Part shown: positions 9,728-21,200 of the stretch, piece after piece
How the letters are laid out: the number at the start of each line of letters is the position of its first letter
Numbering within the stretch: the stretch's first letter is position 1
Origin: Chloroflexota bacterium
GTDB lineage: Bacteria; Chloroflexota; Dehalococcoidia; Lucifugimonadales; Lucifugimonadaceae
Direction: 5' to 3'
Assembly (NCBI GenBank): GCA_009838175.1
Contig: VXSB01000040.1
Coordinates: 40,844-104,843, forward strand
Length of the DNA stretch: 64,000 nucleotides
Notes under the pieces: generated by a model
Databases searched by the model: none
What the model was told of the DNA's origin: nothing
Seen by the model: only the letters and a program-made list of their open reading frames with translations
Program-made: the position numbers and the translations under genes

Positions 9728-11644
9728 CTATTCCCTGCCGGTACCTTCCAGCTTGCTCAGGATGTACGGGAATCCTGTGTGCGGGTGGATGCCGTTCATG
9801 TAGGGCTCGTATCCCGGAGCGTCGCCAGGCCAGTTCTCCCAGTAGTACTCGTTACGAGTCACCCGGTTGAAGAACTCTACGAGCGGGACGTCCGGCTGGT
9901 CTTCCAACCAAATTCGAAGCGCCTGTTCGGTAAGGTCCAGGACCTTGTCGACATCAGGTTCTTCGGCCATCGACGCCACAACCGAATCGAATTCGGCATT
10001 CGAGTACGACCAGCGGTTAGCACCAGAATCGGTCGTGAACATCAGCAACGACCGATAGATGTCGCCTGACTGCGAGCCGTTGTGTCCGACGAGCGTGCAC
10101 TCATAGTCGCCACCCTTCCCGTTTCGGGCCCAGACGTCCGGGGGCTGTGCCCAAGATGACTCGATGCCGTGCTGCTCAAGCAAAGCGGCAACAACCGGAC
10201 CAAGGTCCGTGAAGTGCGCCGAGCTGATGATGTTGCACTTGACGATTTCGCCATTGGCGTCGGCCCAGAAGCCGTCAGAGTTCTTGGAGTAGCCGGCCTC
10301 TGTCATGAGGGCGTCGGCGGCATCTTTGTCATACTGACCAACTCCGTACTCTTGCCTCAGAGGCTCCATCGCCTCGTTGACGTGCTTCAGACCAGCGTAC
10401 TGCGGCCATGGCCAGTCGTTGATTCGGCCTTTGTTCAGGTAAGCCTGAGCATTGAGGCGGTCGCGGTCGATGTACTTGTTGATCGCTTTTCGAACGTTGG
10501 AGTTGTCCAGGTGCGGCTGCAGGTTGTTCAGGTGCAACGAGATCGGCCACCACGAAACCATGCCGTACTCCCCTTCTGGGTCGCGGCCGGTGTAGGTGGT
10601 CGTGTTCGGGTTCTCGCGCAGGATCGTCTCGACGGTGTCCACGCGCAAGTCGTGCGTCTCGTCGATTTGGTTCGTGATCATTGCCTGTGCGAACTGCGTG
10701 TCATCGTCAATGTTGTAGAGCACGTAGCGCTCGACTTCTTGGAACGGCACAAATCCGGTGGCGCAGCCCCAGTAGTCATCGCAATTCTTCACGCGGTCCA
10801 AGACTCGGCGGAAGTTGTCAGAGTAGGACAGTCGCCACGGGCCAGTCGTAACAGGACCGGCACCGTCGTTGTACGCGTCGTACTCGGCCCAGTTCTTGTC
10901 ATTCCAGACATGCTCCGGAACGATGTAGGTGCCAGAGTCGCCCTTGTAGATCACGACTTCAGCGTGGAATCTCGGCGCCGGGAAATTGAAGTGGACCTTT
11001 ACTGTCAGATCGTCAACAATCTCAGCTTCTTTAATGAAGGTCTGGAAGACTCCGCCGCCTCGAACTTCGCTGCCCAATTCGGCGAGGGTGTTGAACGTGT
11101 ATGCCACGTCCTCGGCGTTGAACTCTTCTCCGTCACTCCAGAGCACACCATCGCGCAGGTTGTAGGTCAACTCGGTCGCTGCCGCGTTGTAGGAGAAGTC
11201 TTCGGCCAGCCACGGGTAGCTGTTGCCGTTCAGGCTGTCTGCATAGAACAGCGGCTCGTGGAAGAAGATGACGCCCTTCTGGTGGGTTCCGCCGAGCGCG
11301 TACGGGCTCCACATACGGAGTGCAACGCCGCCGCCGAAGCGGGTACCGACGACAACGGTCTTGTTGCGCGGAACAGCCGAAACGACTTCGACTTCCTTGA
11401 TGACTTCCTTCTCTACCTCAACCTCCTTGACGACCTCAACCTCTTTCACCACCTCTACTTCTTTCTCAACCTCGACCTCTTTGACCACCTCAACCTCTTT
11501 CACCACTTCCACTTCTTTCTCAACGACGACCGTCTGGATAATCGTCTCAGGCTCAGAACTGCCACATGCCATTGCAAACGCAACAATCGCCAAAACGGGC
11601 AATACCAAGAGGCTCATCCGAGCTCGTTTCAAACTAGATTTCAA
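9728..11644 (-). CDS. Family-5 extracellular solute-binding lipoprotein of oligopeptide-type ABC transporter
   Basis: Lipobox LAIVAFAMAC; YNLRDGVLWSDGEEFNAEDVAYTF. TTG start at 11644 proposed because GGAGG lies 7 nt upstream; ATG at 11617 is an alternative. Confidence 0.88.
   Translation of the reverse strand: MKSSLKRARMSLLVLPVLAIVAFAMACGSSEPETIIQTVVVEKEVEVVKEVEVVKEVEVEKEVEVVKEVEVVKEVEVEKEVIKEVEVVSAVPRNKTVVVGTRFGGGVALRMWSPYALGGTHQKGVIFFHEPLFYADSLNGNSYPWLAEDFSYNAAATELTYNLRDGVLWSDGEEFNAEDVAYTFNTLAELGSEVRGGGVFQTFIKEAEIVDDLTVKVHFNFPAPRFHAEVVIYKGDSGTYIVPEHVWNDKNWAEYDAYNDGAGPVTTGPWRLSYSDNFRRVLDRVKNCDDYWGCATGFVPFQEVERYVLYNIDDDTQFAQAMITNQIDETHDLRVDTVETILRENPNTTTYTGRDPEGEYGMVSWWPISLHLNNLQPHLDNSNVRKAINKYIDRDRLNAQAYLNKGRINDWPWPQYAGLKHVNEAMEPLRQEYGVGQYDKDAADALMTEAGYSKNSDGFWADANGEIVKCNIISSAHFTDLGPVVAALLEQHGIESSWAQPPDVWARNGKGGDYECTLVGHNGSQSGDIYRSLLMFTTDSGANRWSYSNAEFDSVVASMAEEPDVDKVLDLTEQALRIWLEDQPDVPLVEFFNRVTRNEYYWENWPGDAPGYEPYMNGIHPHTGFPYILSKLEGTGRE
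11385..11545 (-). repeat. In-frame coding repeat, about 54-nt/18-aa period (VEVVKEVEVVKEVEVEKE)
   Basis: Translated linker EKEVEVVKEVEVVKEVEVEKEVEVVKEVEVVKEVEVEKEV directly after the lipobox. Confidence 0.85.
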
Positions 11645-11861
11645 GTGCCAACCTCCAAATTCAAGGGCGGGTATTACGAGAGCGGTTTTGACCACCCATC
11701 GAAACAACATTCGATTAACGCCATTCTGGCGTTCCACCTTTTCGACTCTAATTTCTGATTGGTTGATGGTCAAACCAAGCGCGCCCAAGCATACGTATCG
11801 ATTCAATGCGTGTTGTACGCTGAAAAACTTAGGTGCATTACCCAAAACCACCATAAACCTG

Positions 11862-14138
11862 ATGCAAATCGTCACTCAATTATCGCGTTCCAGCAACCGC
11901 ACGGCTCTACTAGCTGCACTCTCTGGCGCAGTCATCGCGGCTGTCGCCCTGCTGCCTGTTGCTTGCACCAGTGAAGATCCAACCGCGACTCCGCAACCGA
12001 CCGCTTCGCCACCTACTGCCACTCCAGAATCGCCGCAATCTGCGCCACAGGACGGTCCGCAAACATCGGCGCAATCCATTGACGAGATGATGAACGAACC
12101 TATCCAACCGTTCACAAACATCGCACCACTCGTCTTGGTGGACCAGAAAACTGGCGAAGACTTGTGGATGATCGAGAACCGGCATCCCGGCGTAGCGATC
12201 TTCGACTATGACCGCGATGGTGACATGGATTTCTATGTCACTTCCGCAGAAATCAATGCTCTACTTCCCGATACCACCGGTGGCCCCAACCGTCTCTTTC
12301 GAAACGACGGAGATCATGTCTATACCGAAGTCGCAGAAGAGGCGGGCGTCGATCTCCCAATAGCCAACAGCACTGGCGTCGCAGCATGTGACATCGACAA
12401 TGACGGTTATCAAGACCTATACGTCGCCTCATATGGCAGGATCGGCGACAACTTAGACTATCGAGCCGCTCGATTTTACTCCGAACTTCCTGACATCATT
12501 AAGGACCGAATCTTTAGGAACTTAGGCGACGGAACCTTTGAAGAGATAACAGAATCTGCCCTTGGGGATGCCGCAAATCTTCGCTCCGGTTTCAGCGTCG
12601 GTTGCGCCGACGTCAATAACGATGGGTGGATCGACATATTTGTCAGCAATCGAGTCGATCAAGACTTCCTTTGGTTCAACCGTCCCGACCATCATGGCCA
12701 CTACAACGTCCTGTACATAAACAATGGGGACTTGACCTTCACGGACGTGACTGAAGAAGCAGGACTGCTCTACGGTCCGATCCTTATGCGAGACCCATTC
12801 GGAGACGATATCGGATGGCCAGATCCTGTAACCGGCAAAATCGTGCCCGGGTATAACCCGGACCTCATCGATGCCTCCGGCGAGTACGTCGGCGAACCCA
12901 CAGGACAAACCCTCGCCGCACTTTTCTTCGACCACGACGATGACGGTGATGCCGATCTGTGGCTCGCAGATGACGGCAGCAGGTTGAAGGTCTTTCGCAA
13001 CGACTCGACCCAAACCAACATCAAATTCACTCAGATCAGCCGCGCAATGGGTGTCGACATGATGGGTGCGTGGATGGGTTTCGCGCTCGGAGATTACGAC
13101 AACGACCTCGATCTGGACATCTTCGTCACCAACATCGGCTACCATCCTCTCACTCGTGAAGCACCGACAACGCCTTCCGGCGACTGCGCATACGGACACC
13201 AGTACGGATGGGGAACCTGCTTCCACTTCCTGTTACGCAACGACGGCATTCGCGATGTCGAAGGAGTCGGAACCGTCGGCGTCTTCAACGACATCGCCGG
13301 TGCGACCTACGTTGCAGCGAACGAAGTGATGCCGCCAATGGCCCTCGATCCAACCCAGATCGACGAGGAGTGGCAGGTGCCGACAGGGCTTGCCGCCTAC
13401 GACTTCGGTTTCGGCACCGTATTTTTCGACTACGAAAACGACGGTGACCAAGACCTGTACTGGCTTGGCGCGATGTCCGACCGCGGCGAAGCTCCAAGTG
13501 GACACCTCTTCCCCGGCGCGGGACGCATGTTAAGAGGAAACGGTGCTGGAGACTTTCAAGACATCACCGTAGAGGCCCGTGTGCTCGACATCCTCGGAGT
13601 CGACTACTCCATCCTCGATCCCGACGACCCCAAATTCGACCGATCCGAACAACGCATCAGCCCGGCGTTCCACGAGAACGGCAAGGGGCTCGCCAAAGGC
13701 GACCTTAACGGTGACGGATACGTAGACCTAATCGGTACCAACAGCAACGGATGCCGGCTCGCGGGACAGAACGAGTGCAACTGGGAAGCCGGACCGCTCT
13801 TCATGTGGATGAACGCTGGCGGTGACCGCAGCTGGCTCACGCTTCGGCTCATCGGCGGAATGGCCGATGGCAATACCGGCAGCAACGCCGACGGCATCGG
13901 CGCACGCATCTATGTCGAATACACCAACGAAGACGGTTCCACTGGCGAGCAAGTCCAGGAACTCACTGGAAGTTCAACCTTCCTTTCGATGAACAGTCTT
14001 GAGCTCACATTCGGCCTCGGCAATGCCAGCAACGTGGACAAAATCACGATCGAGTGGCCAAGCGGCATTGACCAAGAGATCGAAGATGTCGCCGTGAATC
14101 AGCGCATCGAAATCACTGAAGGTCAACCATTGGAGTAA
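11862..14138 (+). CDS. CRTAC1-family FG-GAP/VCBS repeat lipoprotein with C-terminal ASPIC/UnbV domain
   Basis: Lipobox ALLPVACTSED, repeated DxDxDGxxDxxV calcium-type loops (DYDRDGDMDFYV, DIDNDGYQDLYV, DVNNDGWIDIFV), C-term VDKITIEWPSGIDQEIEDVAVNQRIEITEG. Confidence 0.9.
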   Translation: MQIVTQLSRSSNRTALLAALSGAVIAAVALLPVACTSEDPTATPQPTASPPTATPESPQSAPQDGPQTSAQSIDEMMNEPIQPFTNIAPLVLVDQKTGEDLWMIENRHPGVAIFDYDRDGDMDFYVTSAEINALLPDTTGGPNRLFRNDGDHVYTEVAEEAGVDLPIANSTGVAACDIDNDGYQDLYVASYGRIGDNLDYRAARFYSELPDIIKDRIFRNLGDGTFEEITESALGDAANLRSGFSVGCADVNNDGWIDIFVSNRVDQDFLWFNRPDHHGHYNVLYINNGDLTFTDVTEEAGLLYGPILMRDPFGDDIGWPDPVTGKIVPGYNPDLIDASGEYVGEPTGQTLAALFFDHDDDGDADLWLADDGSRLKVFRNDSTQTNIKFTQISRAMGVDMMGAWMGFALGDYDNDLDLDIFVTNIGYHPLTREAPTTPSGDCAYGHQYGWGTCFHFLLRNDGIRDVEGVGTVGVFNDIAGATYVAANEVMPPMALDPTQIDEEWQVPTGLAAYDFGFGTVFFDYENDGDQDLYWLGAMSDRGEAPSGHLFPGAGRMLRGNGAGDFQDITVEARVLDILGVDYSILDPDDPKFDRSEQRISPAFHENGKGLAKGDLNGDGYVDLIGTNSNGCRLAGQNECNWEAGPLFMWMNAGGDRSWLTLRLIGGMADGNTGSNADGIGARIYVEYTNEDGSTGEQVQELTGSSTFLSMNSLELTFGLGNASNVDKITIEWPSGIDQEIEDVAVNQRIEITEGQPLE

Positions 14139-14172
14139 CCTTCCAACATCCGCATTCACTGGCGACCGAAGC

Positions 14173-14895
14173 GTGCTACAGCCACAGAGACCAGACAATT
14201 TAGATCCGCAGGTCGAACGCGCCATCGCGATGACGCGCATCATCAGACCTCCGCGCAAAACTCTCTCGACGTTCGGATCCACCGTCATCAATTACCACGT
14301 CGTCTCGCAGCCCGTCTATGAAGGCATCTTCGAAGACGAGCACAAAGACACCGTAATCAGACACGGCTTGGTCAGAGCCGACCGGCCGCAGATCGTCACA
14401 CCCGGATATCTGTCCCGCTCTGAGGGTTTCGGACAAGAAGCCTCCGAATACCTCGATTACTTGACCAATCGATACGGCTCGGATGTGCCGGGACTTCTCT
14501 ACAAATACAAGAACGAACCGCAGTCCACCGACACCGTCACCGGCGAACCCATTCAAGTTGCCGCCAAAATCCGTGACGAGATCGAACGCGACGACAAGCC
14601 GCTCCATGCTGTTCTCCTCGGGGTCGATGAACTCTGGGACGTCTCCGTAATGAAGTTCATCTACGAGTTCACTAACGAATCGGCTAAATCAAACTTCAGC
14701 GAACTCAACGAGCGCAACCTCCTTGACGACGAAGGCGGCGTTCCACGCGACGCGCGTCTCCGCATCGAAGACCTGTTGCGAAGGGCGCATCGCCGCGAGG
14801 TGGACCCGTCGGACGTTCACGAGGAACTGATGCGTTGGGGCCTCTTCGAGGAATATCAGGAACAGTTTTTCAGGCTCTTCCGCCGCGACCGTTAG
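14173..14895 (+). CDS. Conserved-looking hypothetical protein, 240 aa
   Basis: Uninterrupted ORF in the operon direction between CRTAC1 and convergent pncA; no family recognised. Confidence 0.65.
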   Translation: MLQPQRPDNLDPQVERAIAMTRIIRPPRKTLSTFGSTVINYHVVSQPVYEGIFEDEHKDTVIRHGLVRADRPQIVTPGYLSRSEGFGQEASEYLDYLTNRYGSDVPGLLYKYKNEPQSTDTVTGEPIQVAAKIRDEIERDDKPLHAVLLGVDELWDVSVMKFIYEFTNESAKSNFSELNERNLLDDEGGVPRDARLRIEDLLRRAHRREVDPSDVHEELMRWGLFEEYQEQFFRLFRRDR

Positions 14896-15533
14896 GCGTC
14901 CCGCACCTCGACACCCGCTTCGATCATCGCATCGATCGCCAGGTCCGAATCTCCCGGTTCCAAATCCACACTCTTCATGCAGTTGCAGTAGACGACGGTC
15001 GAGAAACCGCGCTTGCGAGCGTCAAGAGCCGTCTCTTTCACGCAGTAGTCAGTCGCAATGCCAACCACATCAACCCGTTCTACACCGCGCGCTCGAAGTA
15101 TCCGCTCCATCGCCGTATCTGACGAGTTCCCAGTCTGAGGGTCACGGACGGAGAATCCGGAATAACCATCTTCACCACCCGTACCCTTACGAACGAAGTC
15201 CGCGTCTGGTGCAACGGCAAGCTCCCTGTAGAATTCGGCACCCCAAGTATCGCCAACGCAATGCACCGGCCAGATGCCACCATCCTTCGCGAAGTGCGGC
15301 GTAACCTCTGGATGCCAGTCCTGTGTGTAGACAACCAACCTTCCCTCGGACCGAGCATCGGAAATCATGCGGTTGATGTTAGGCACGACTGACTCCGCAT
15401 CTTGGACGTAGAGGCTCCCACACGAATCCACAAAGTCGTTCTGTACATCGACAACGATGAGCGCGGTGTTTTGTTTGGACAAGGTGACCAACTCGCTGAA
15501 CTTCGGAGCGTCGTCTGACTTAGATTTTCGCAT
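14892..15533 (-). CDS. pncA: Nicotinamidase / isochorismatase-family amidohydrolase
   Basis: ALIVVDVQNDFVDSCGSL, YTQDWHP, WPVHCVGDTWGAEF, VVGIATDYCVKETALDA. Confidence 0.9.
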   Translation of the reverse strand: MRKSKSDDAPKFSELVTLSKQNTALIVVDVQNDFVDSCGSLYVQDAESVVPNINRMISDARSEGRLVVYTQDWHPEVTPHFAKDGGIWPVHCVGDTWGAEFYRELAVAPDADFVRKGTGGEDGYSGFSVRDPQTGNSSDTAMERILRARGVERVDVVGIATDYCVKETALDARKRGFSTVVYCNCMKSVDLEPGDSDLAIDAMIEAGVEVRDA

Positions 15534-15610
15534 ATCCTATGTGCAGCAGATCGCACGACGGTGCAGGTCTGCCCAAATAAGACGACGGAATCAGACGAAA
15601 GGCATATGAG

Positions 15611-16780
15611 ATGACTGGCCGATACAAGGCGGCAATCGTGGGTTGCGGCGGCATCGCGCAGGCGCACATGGATGGATACTCGATGGTCGACGACGTCGAC
15701 GTAGTCGCATGTGTCGATCCGATCCCAGAAGCGCGCCAGATGTACATGGACGACTGGGGAATCCCTCAGTCATACGCCACCTTGGAAGAATGTGCTTACG
15801 ACGCCGAACCCGACATCGTCAGCGTGTGCACTTGGCACCTCTTGCACGACCCATTGACCGTCGAGGCTGCTGGATACCCGTCGATCAAAGCCATCATCTG
15901 CGAAAAACCAATGGCGATTGGCATGGGACGCGCCAACCGGATGGTCGAAGCGTGCGATGCGAATGACACCAAACTCGTCATAAGTCACCAACGCCGCTTC
16001 ACGCCTGGATGGAACAAAGCCAAAGAACTCGTCGAAGCCGGCGCGATCGGCATACCGCTCCGCGTCGACATTCGAGTAAAAGAGGGTCTCGCTAACTGGG
16101 CGACCCATTCCATCGACGGCGCAAAGTTCATCCTCGGCGACCCAAAGCCGCGATGGGTCATGGGCGCTGTCCAGCGAACCACCGACAAACATGAGCGGAA
16201 CACTCCGATCGAAGACTCCTGCATAGGCCTCGTCATGTTTGACGATCCGCTACAGTTCTTCATACAGTCCGACCTCTGGGACAACGATTGCGATGCCGGC
16301 AAGTTCTTCATCCGCGGAACCGAAGGCATGCTCCATGTCCGTGAGACCGTATTGAAACTCTTCAACGCCGAAACCGACGGTTGGAAAAGCATCGATCTCG
16401 ATCTGCAAGAAGGCGATCAGGCTATCGGCGGAAATATGAACGCTAAACAGGTTGAAGAACTCGTCCGTTGGCTCGATGGCGGCCCCGAACACCGCAATGC
16501 CGGGCACATCGCTCGAGACACCGTAGAGATCATGATGGCGATGTACGAATCGGCGCGTCAGAACAAGGTCATCTATATGCCGATGGAGGAGCAGGAATAC
16601 CCCCTCGAGCTCATGATCGAAGAAGGCAAGGTGGTCGTTGAAGAGCCGGGGCGGTACGACATCCGCGGTTTCTTGGACCGCAGCAACATCGACGAGGCCC
16701 GCTACGCGCAGTTGAAAGAAGACGGCGTTAGCCATCACCAGGCGATGCGCATCCTACACGACGAGATGGCGCGCGGCTAG
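15611..16780 (+). CDS. Gfo/Idh/MocA-family oxidoreductase
   Basis: N-term AAIVGCGGIAQAHMDGY, ICEKPMAIGMGRANRMVEA. Confidence 0.9.
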   Translation: MTGRYKAAIVGCGGIAQAHMDGYSMVDDVDVVACVDPIPEARQMYMDDWGIPQSYATLEECAYDAEPDIVSVCTWHLLHDPLTVEAAGYPSIKAIICEKPMAIGMGRANRMVEACDANDTKLVISHQRRFTPGWNKAKELVEAGAIGIPLRVDIRVKEGLANWATHSIDGAKFILGDPKPRWVMGAVQRTTDKHERNTPIEDSCIGLVMFDDPLQFFIQSDLWDNDCDAGKFFIRGTEGMLHVRETVLKLFNAETDGWKSIDLDLQEGDQAIGGNMNAKQVEELVRWLDGGPEHRNAGHIARDTVEIMMAMYESARQNKVIYMPMEEQEYPLELMIEEGKVVVEEPGRYDIRGFLDRSNIDEARYAQLKEDGVSHHQAMRILHDEMARG

Positions 16781-16800
16781 GTTTAGGCGACTGTCAAGGC

Positions 16801-16821
16801 AATCGAGACGACCTCTCGATT
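16801..16821. terminator. Perfect 8-bp hairpin downstream of the oxidoreductase (possible terminator, no U-run)
   Basis: AATCGAGA-CGACC-TCTCGATT. Confidence 0.35.
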
Positions 16822-16941
16822 ACTGATGACAATTTCGCAAAACCAGAGACGGTACACCGACGTTACGCCTGCACATTTCAACCCAAACACGCTCCATCCA
16901 ATTGGCATTGGATCAAGCGCGTTCCAAATTGACAAATTCGG

Positions 16942-17703
16942 TTATTGGCTGCTCGGCATCTTCGAGTAGATGTGGTGCGCCAGACGTCCAATCGGCATCG
17001 ATTGCAGCCACACCTTGCCATGCCCCTGTAACGTAGCGAGGAACAACCCTTCGCCTCCTGCCAGCATCGATTTCAGATTGCCGGCACGCTGGATGTCGTA
17101 CTCGATGCCCTCTTGGAAGGCGACGATGCAGCCGGAGTCTACGCGCAGTCGTTCGCCTTGCAAATCCCGCTCGATGATGGTGCCGCCAGCGGACATGAAG
17201 ATGTGTCCGTTCCCTTGGACTTTTTGCAGGATGAAACCCTCGCCACCGAAAAATCCAGCGCCTAAGTTCCTCTGGAACGCGACCGTGATCCCAGTGTCGC
17301 CCGAACCGCACAGGAAAGCGTCTCGTTGAGCTAAAACGGTGCCACCCAAACCGCCAAGGTCGATCGACACGATCTTGCCCGGGGCTTCCGACGAGAAAGC
17401 GACGATTTGACTCTGATTGCTAGCGTTCTGGAAATGCGTGACAAAGATGCTCTCACCTGCCAGCATCCGAGCACCGGCGTTCATGAGGCCGCCAAGTAAT
17501 CCTCCACCACCGCCACCGGGTCGTTTGCCCATCTTCGACTCGAACTCGATACCGGGTTCCATGTACATCATCGCACCAGCTTCACCGATAATCTCTTCAC
17601 CCGGAGCAAGCCGGATCTCAAGCATCTGCAGATCGTCACCGATGATGCGGTACTGGAAGTTACCGGCACTCATAACGTCTGTCGCCTCGTTGGTGTAGCG
17701 CAT
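16942..17703 (-). CDS. AIM24 / TIGR00266-family protein
   Basis: NFQYRIIGDDLQMLEIRLAPGEEIIGEAGAMMYMEPGIEFESKMG; FGGEGFILQKVQGNGHIFMSAGGTIIERDL; GEGLFLATLQGHGKVWLQSMP. Confidence 0.9.
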   Translation of the reverse strand: MRYTNEATDVMSAGNFQYRIIGDDLQMLEIRLAPGEEIIGEAGAMMYMEPGIEFESKMGKRPGGGGGGLLGGLMNAGARMLAGESIFVTHFQNASNQSQIVAFSSEAPGKIVSIDLGGLGGTVLAQRDAFLCGSGDTGITVAFQRNLGAGFFGGEGFILQKVQGNGHIFMSAGGTIIERDLQGERLRVDSGCIVAFQEGIEYDIQRAGNLKSMLAGGEGLFLATLQGHGKVWLQSMPIGRLAHHIYSKMPSSQ

Positions 17704-17894
17704 TTGTTGAACCGATCCTTTCGAGATTACCTAGCGGTAGAGACTTCATATCCGTACTTATAAAATCTACGATCAGGCGAAATTATGAGATTGTTGGCAA
17801 CCGTATAGGGATTCATCAGCGCTCTCGACAACGGACACATCCTGCCGCGACCCGGTAACATCGTTCTTACAAAACCGAGAAAGCGAAGCGTGCA

Positions 17895-18182
17895 ATGGCC
17901 GCATACGTGATAACAGATGTAGAGATCACCGATTCGGAGATGTTCGCCGAGTTTCGAGAACGGTTGGATCCAACCGTTGCGGCTCATGGCGGCACATTCA
18001 TCGTAAGGGGTGAGAACATCACGGTCGTCCAGGGTGACTGGCATCCAAGACGCATAGCGATGATCGAATTTCCAAATCTCAAAGCCGCCAACTCATGGTT
18101 ACATTCCTCCGAGTTTGGCGCACTCCGAGAGATCCTGGATAAATCCTCTAACACCAACCTCGTAATCGTTGACGGAATTTAG
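17895..18182 (+). CDS. DUF1330-family protein
   Basis: MAAYVITDVEITDSEMFAEFRERLDPTVAAHGGTFIVRGE ... RIAMIEFPNLKAANSWLHSSEF. Confidence 0.88.
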   Translation: MAAYVITDVEITDSEMFAEFRERLDPTVAAHGGTFIVRGENITVVQGDWHPRRIAMIEFPNLKAANSWLHSSEFGALREILDKSSNTNLVIVDGI

Positions 18183-18234
18183 AGCAAATTGAGGCCTGTC
18201 GCACCGATCGCAACCGGTCTACGACTGGTGTCCA

Positions 18235-21200
18235 TCAATCCTGACCGCTGATCACCGTATTTGGCAGGTTCAACGCATCGATCACCATGTTCGGATAATC
18301 CCGTCGGAATCCGACTCTTGACAGCATTTCCGCGGCTGATGAAGCGATCACGGGTTCGCCGTTCCATTCGCCTATAACCACACGCCTCGTCGTCGATGTC
18401 TGCGCGATCACACGCACCAAAGCCCGTATCCCTTCCTCGATCACCGCGTCCGATGCATCACCGGTCATGATACGCGCTCCGTTCGAGTAAGCCACCATCA
18501 CCGGGACTCCACCTGCGAACACCACGCGGGTGCTCGAATTGCGACTGAAATCCAGCAGCCCAGATTCCGCCTCGTTGGAGACGGATGCCAACCTACGGTC
18601 AAAGATGTACACAGGATCGGTAGCCGTAACTATCAATGGCACTGTATCCCCGTCTAGCCGCCCATCGGATCGCATCGTATCGACAAATTCGACGCCTGCG
18701 AATTGGACTCCAGGAAGTCCGTTGACGAAGTAACCGCGACGGACTACGCCGCGCAGTTCCATCAGATTCAGCGCGTTGTAGATCGATCGCCAATCCCAAC
18801 CCAATTGGTCGATCTCAATCGCGCGCCGAGTAACGACGCCATGCCGCCTCAAAAGCGCTTCCGCTCGCTTGTCCGCAAGTTGTGCTTCGCCTAACTCTGG
18901 ACCCAAGAATGAAAACCGGGATGTGGCAGACCAGTTGACACTTGGCGCCAAGACGTTCTGCGCCTCACGAAAACGATGAGCGAATTGCCGCCGCGCTCCT
19001 GAACGTGATCGGAAATGTCGAGACCGGTTTCTAGGACCACCGTCCGTTGCCGGACTCACCCCACGCATCGCCGTCGAGTTCGATATCGCCATCGCCGCAC
19101 GCCAAGAATCGCCAGTGATCAGACCCGCCAATGCCAAGTCGCGTATGGCGGTTGCCAACTCGGAAGGCGTCATGCCCGGCAGTCCCGCAAGAATAGTCTC
19201 GGAATCGACAACGCCTTCACTAACTATGAACTCGTACACACGCTCCGTCTCTGCCGTCACACCTTCGGCACCCGCCAGTATGCTTTCCACCGTCGAACTA
19301 GGCAGATACGCCCGCGCGTCTCCAGCGCGAACCAGCGCGACACTTCGAGCACCTTCCGATTCGCCCTGGCAGAACACCCATGCAAACTCACCGTCTCTGA
19401 CCATTCGGTCTAGATCAACGCTTTTGAACCCATCAACACGCGCAGGCAACACATCCCGCGCCCAACGCTGAACCGGAATCGACACGCCCTGCAGCACATC
19501 CAACGCATCGACAGTCGCATCGCGTTCAGTATCATCCGTGGCGCCCGCGATTCGATGCAGTCGCAACATCGCAGCTTGGTATCGCAGAGGATCAGATGGC
19601 CGCACTTCTGAGCGGAGAATCGAAAGAGTGCGTTCCTGAATTCGCACTAATGTTGACAGATCCAGCCATTCCTCTACTCCTTCATCCCTGAAGTAACCCT
19701 TTGCGGCTTGCGAATCCGCCAACATCTCATCCAACGCGTCCCGTAGCGGCTCAGACGCGATCGGATACCGCGCCTGCAAAACTCCAACCGACACCGGGCC
19801 GTTGCAAGCCAGATATCGTGCCACTACTCGCCTAACAGCCCCATAGTCGCATAGATCCGCAATCGCTTGCCGATACTCTTCAGCGAGGCTAGCTGCGATC
19901 CATCTCGATTCGTTCGATCCATCAACTTCGAACTCGACACGCTCCGCCCTCCCCTGCGATTCCAGATCCGTAATCCAACCTTCCCATCCATCCTCGCTAC
20001 GCTCCGCAATCTCGTCGTACGACAGATCGCCAATCTCGCTCAAGAGCTGCGCCAACTCGGTCTCGGTCCTCGCCCTCATTCCAACCGCCGTGCGTCCTGC
20101 CAACGATGAAACGTCATCAATAGCCTCAACCCTCAACAATCCCGCCGCTTCGGGATTTCGGAACAACTGCGCGAGCGCCTCTCGGTCGATGTTGAGCGAT
20201 CGAAGTCCGCGTTCCGCTTTCGGGGTGTCCCACTGGTACATCCAGAAATCGATGAAATTGTGTTCCAGCGACCTCGCAACCGGAGATGGAACGTCAGATT
20301 CGACGAACTTGACCTCGATTGCTCCAGATTGGACGCGCTCCAAAACGCGCCCCAAACCCGGCATGTCCATATAGTCCTCAAGCGCGTCACGATACGACTC
20401 CAATACGATCGGGAAATCAGGGAACGACTTCGCGATCGCCAGCAGGTCCTTCGAGCGCAACCGCTGCAACCAAAACGGCGTTCGACGAAACTGCCCTAAA
20501 CTCGGCAGTAGCAATGCCCGATAAGCGTTTTGCCTGAAGACCGCGCCGAACAGCGGCGAATCGATCATGCCTTCCAAGACGTGTTCTTTCACCGATTCCC
20601 CCGACATCTCTTCGATGAATTCAACATCCGAAGCACCATCGCCCTGCGGCAACCTGAACATGAAACCGTCGTCCGAGACCTGCACCTCCGGTTCGATTTT
20701 CCGACGCTCCAGCAACTCGCGGGCAATCGCCACTGACCACGGGCCATTTATCCGTCCGCCAAACGGCGAGTGCACCACGATTCGTTGGTCGCCGATCGAA
20801 TCTTGATATGTCTCAACAATTACCGTCTTGTCGGATGAGATATCACCCGACCACTGGATCTGCCTCCGAATGTATCCGATGATCTGCCTCGCCCCGGCCT
20901 CATCGACCGGAAACTCCGACATCAACCACTCGACAACCTCTGCTGGCGTTTCCTCCTCGCCTACATACGGCATCAACCTCCCCGCGGCCTCCGCTCGAAA
21001 CTCCGCCAACGCTTCTGAAAGATCTAGTGGTCGCCACGGAAAGTCCCCGCGCCAAAACGGCATCCGAGGTAGAGCCCCCGGCGCAGGCTCGGCGATCACG
21101 CGATCATCATCGATCTTCGCAACACGCCAAACCTGACTCCCCAACATGAATGCATCGCCTTCGCCCGACTCGAACACGAACTCCTCGTCCAACTCCCCGA

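Noticed and set aside
10169-11758. 529-aa plus-strand ORF opposite the solute-binding protein gene
   Set aside because: Exact antisense of a clear family-5 SBP; low-complexity DLFHHLHFFLN translation is the complement of the VEVEKE repeat. High-GC shadow ORF.
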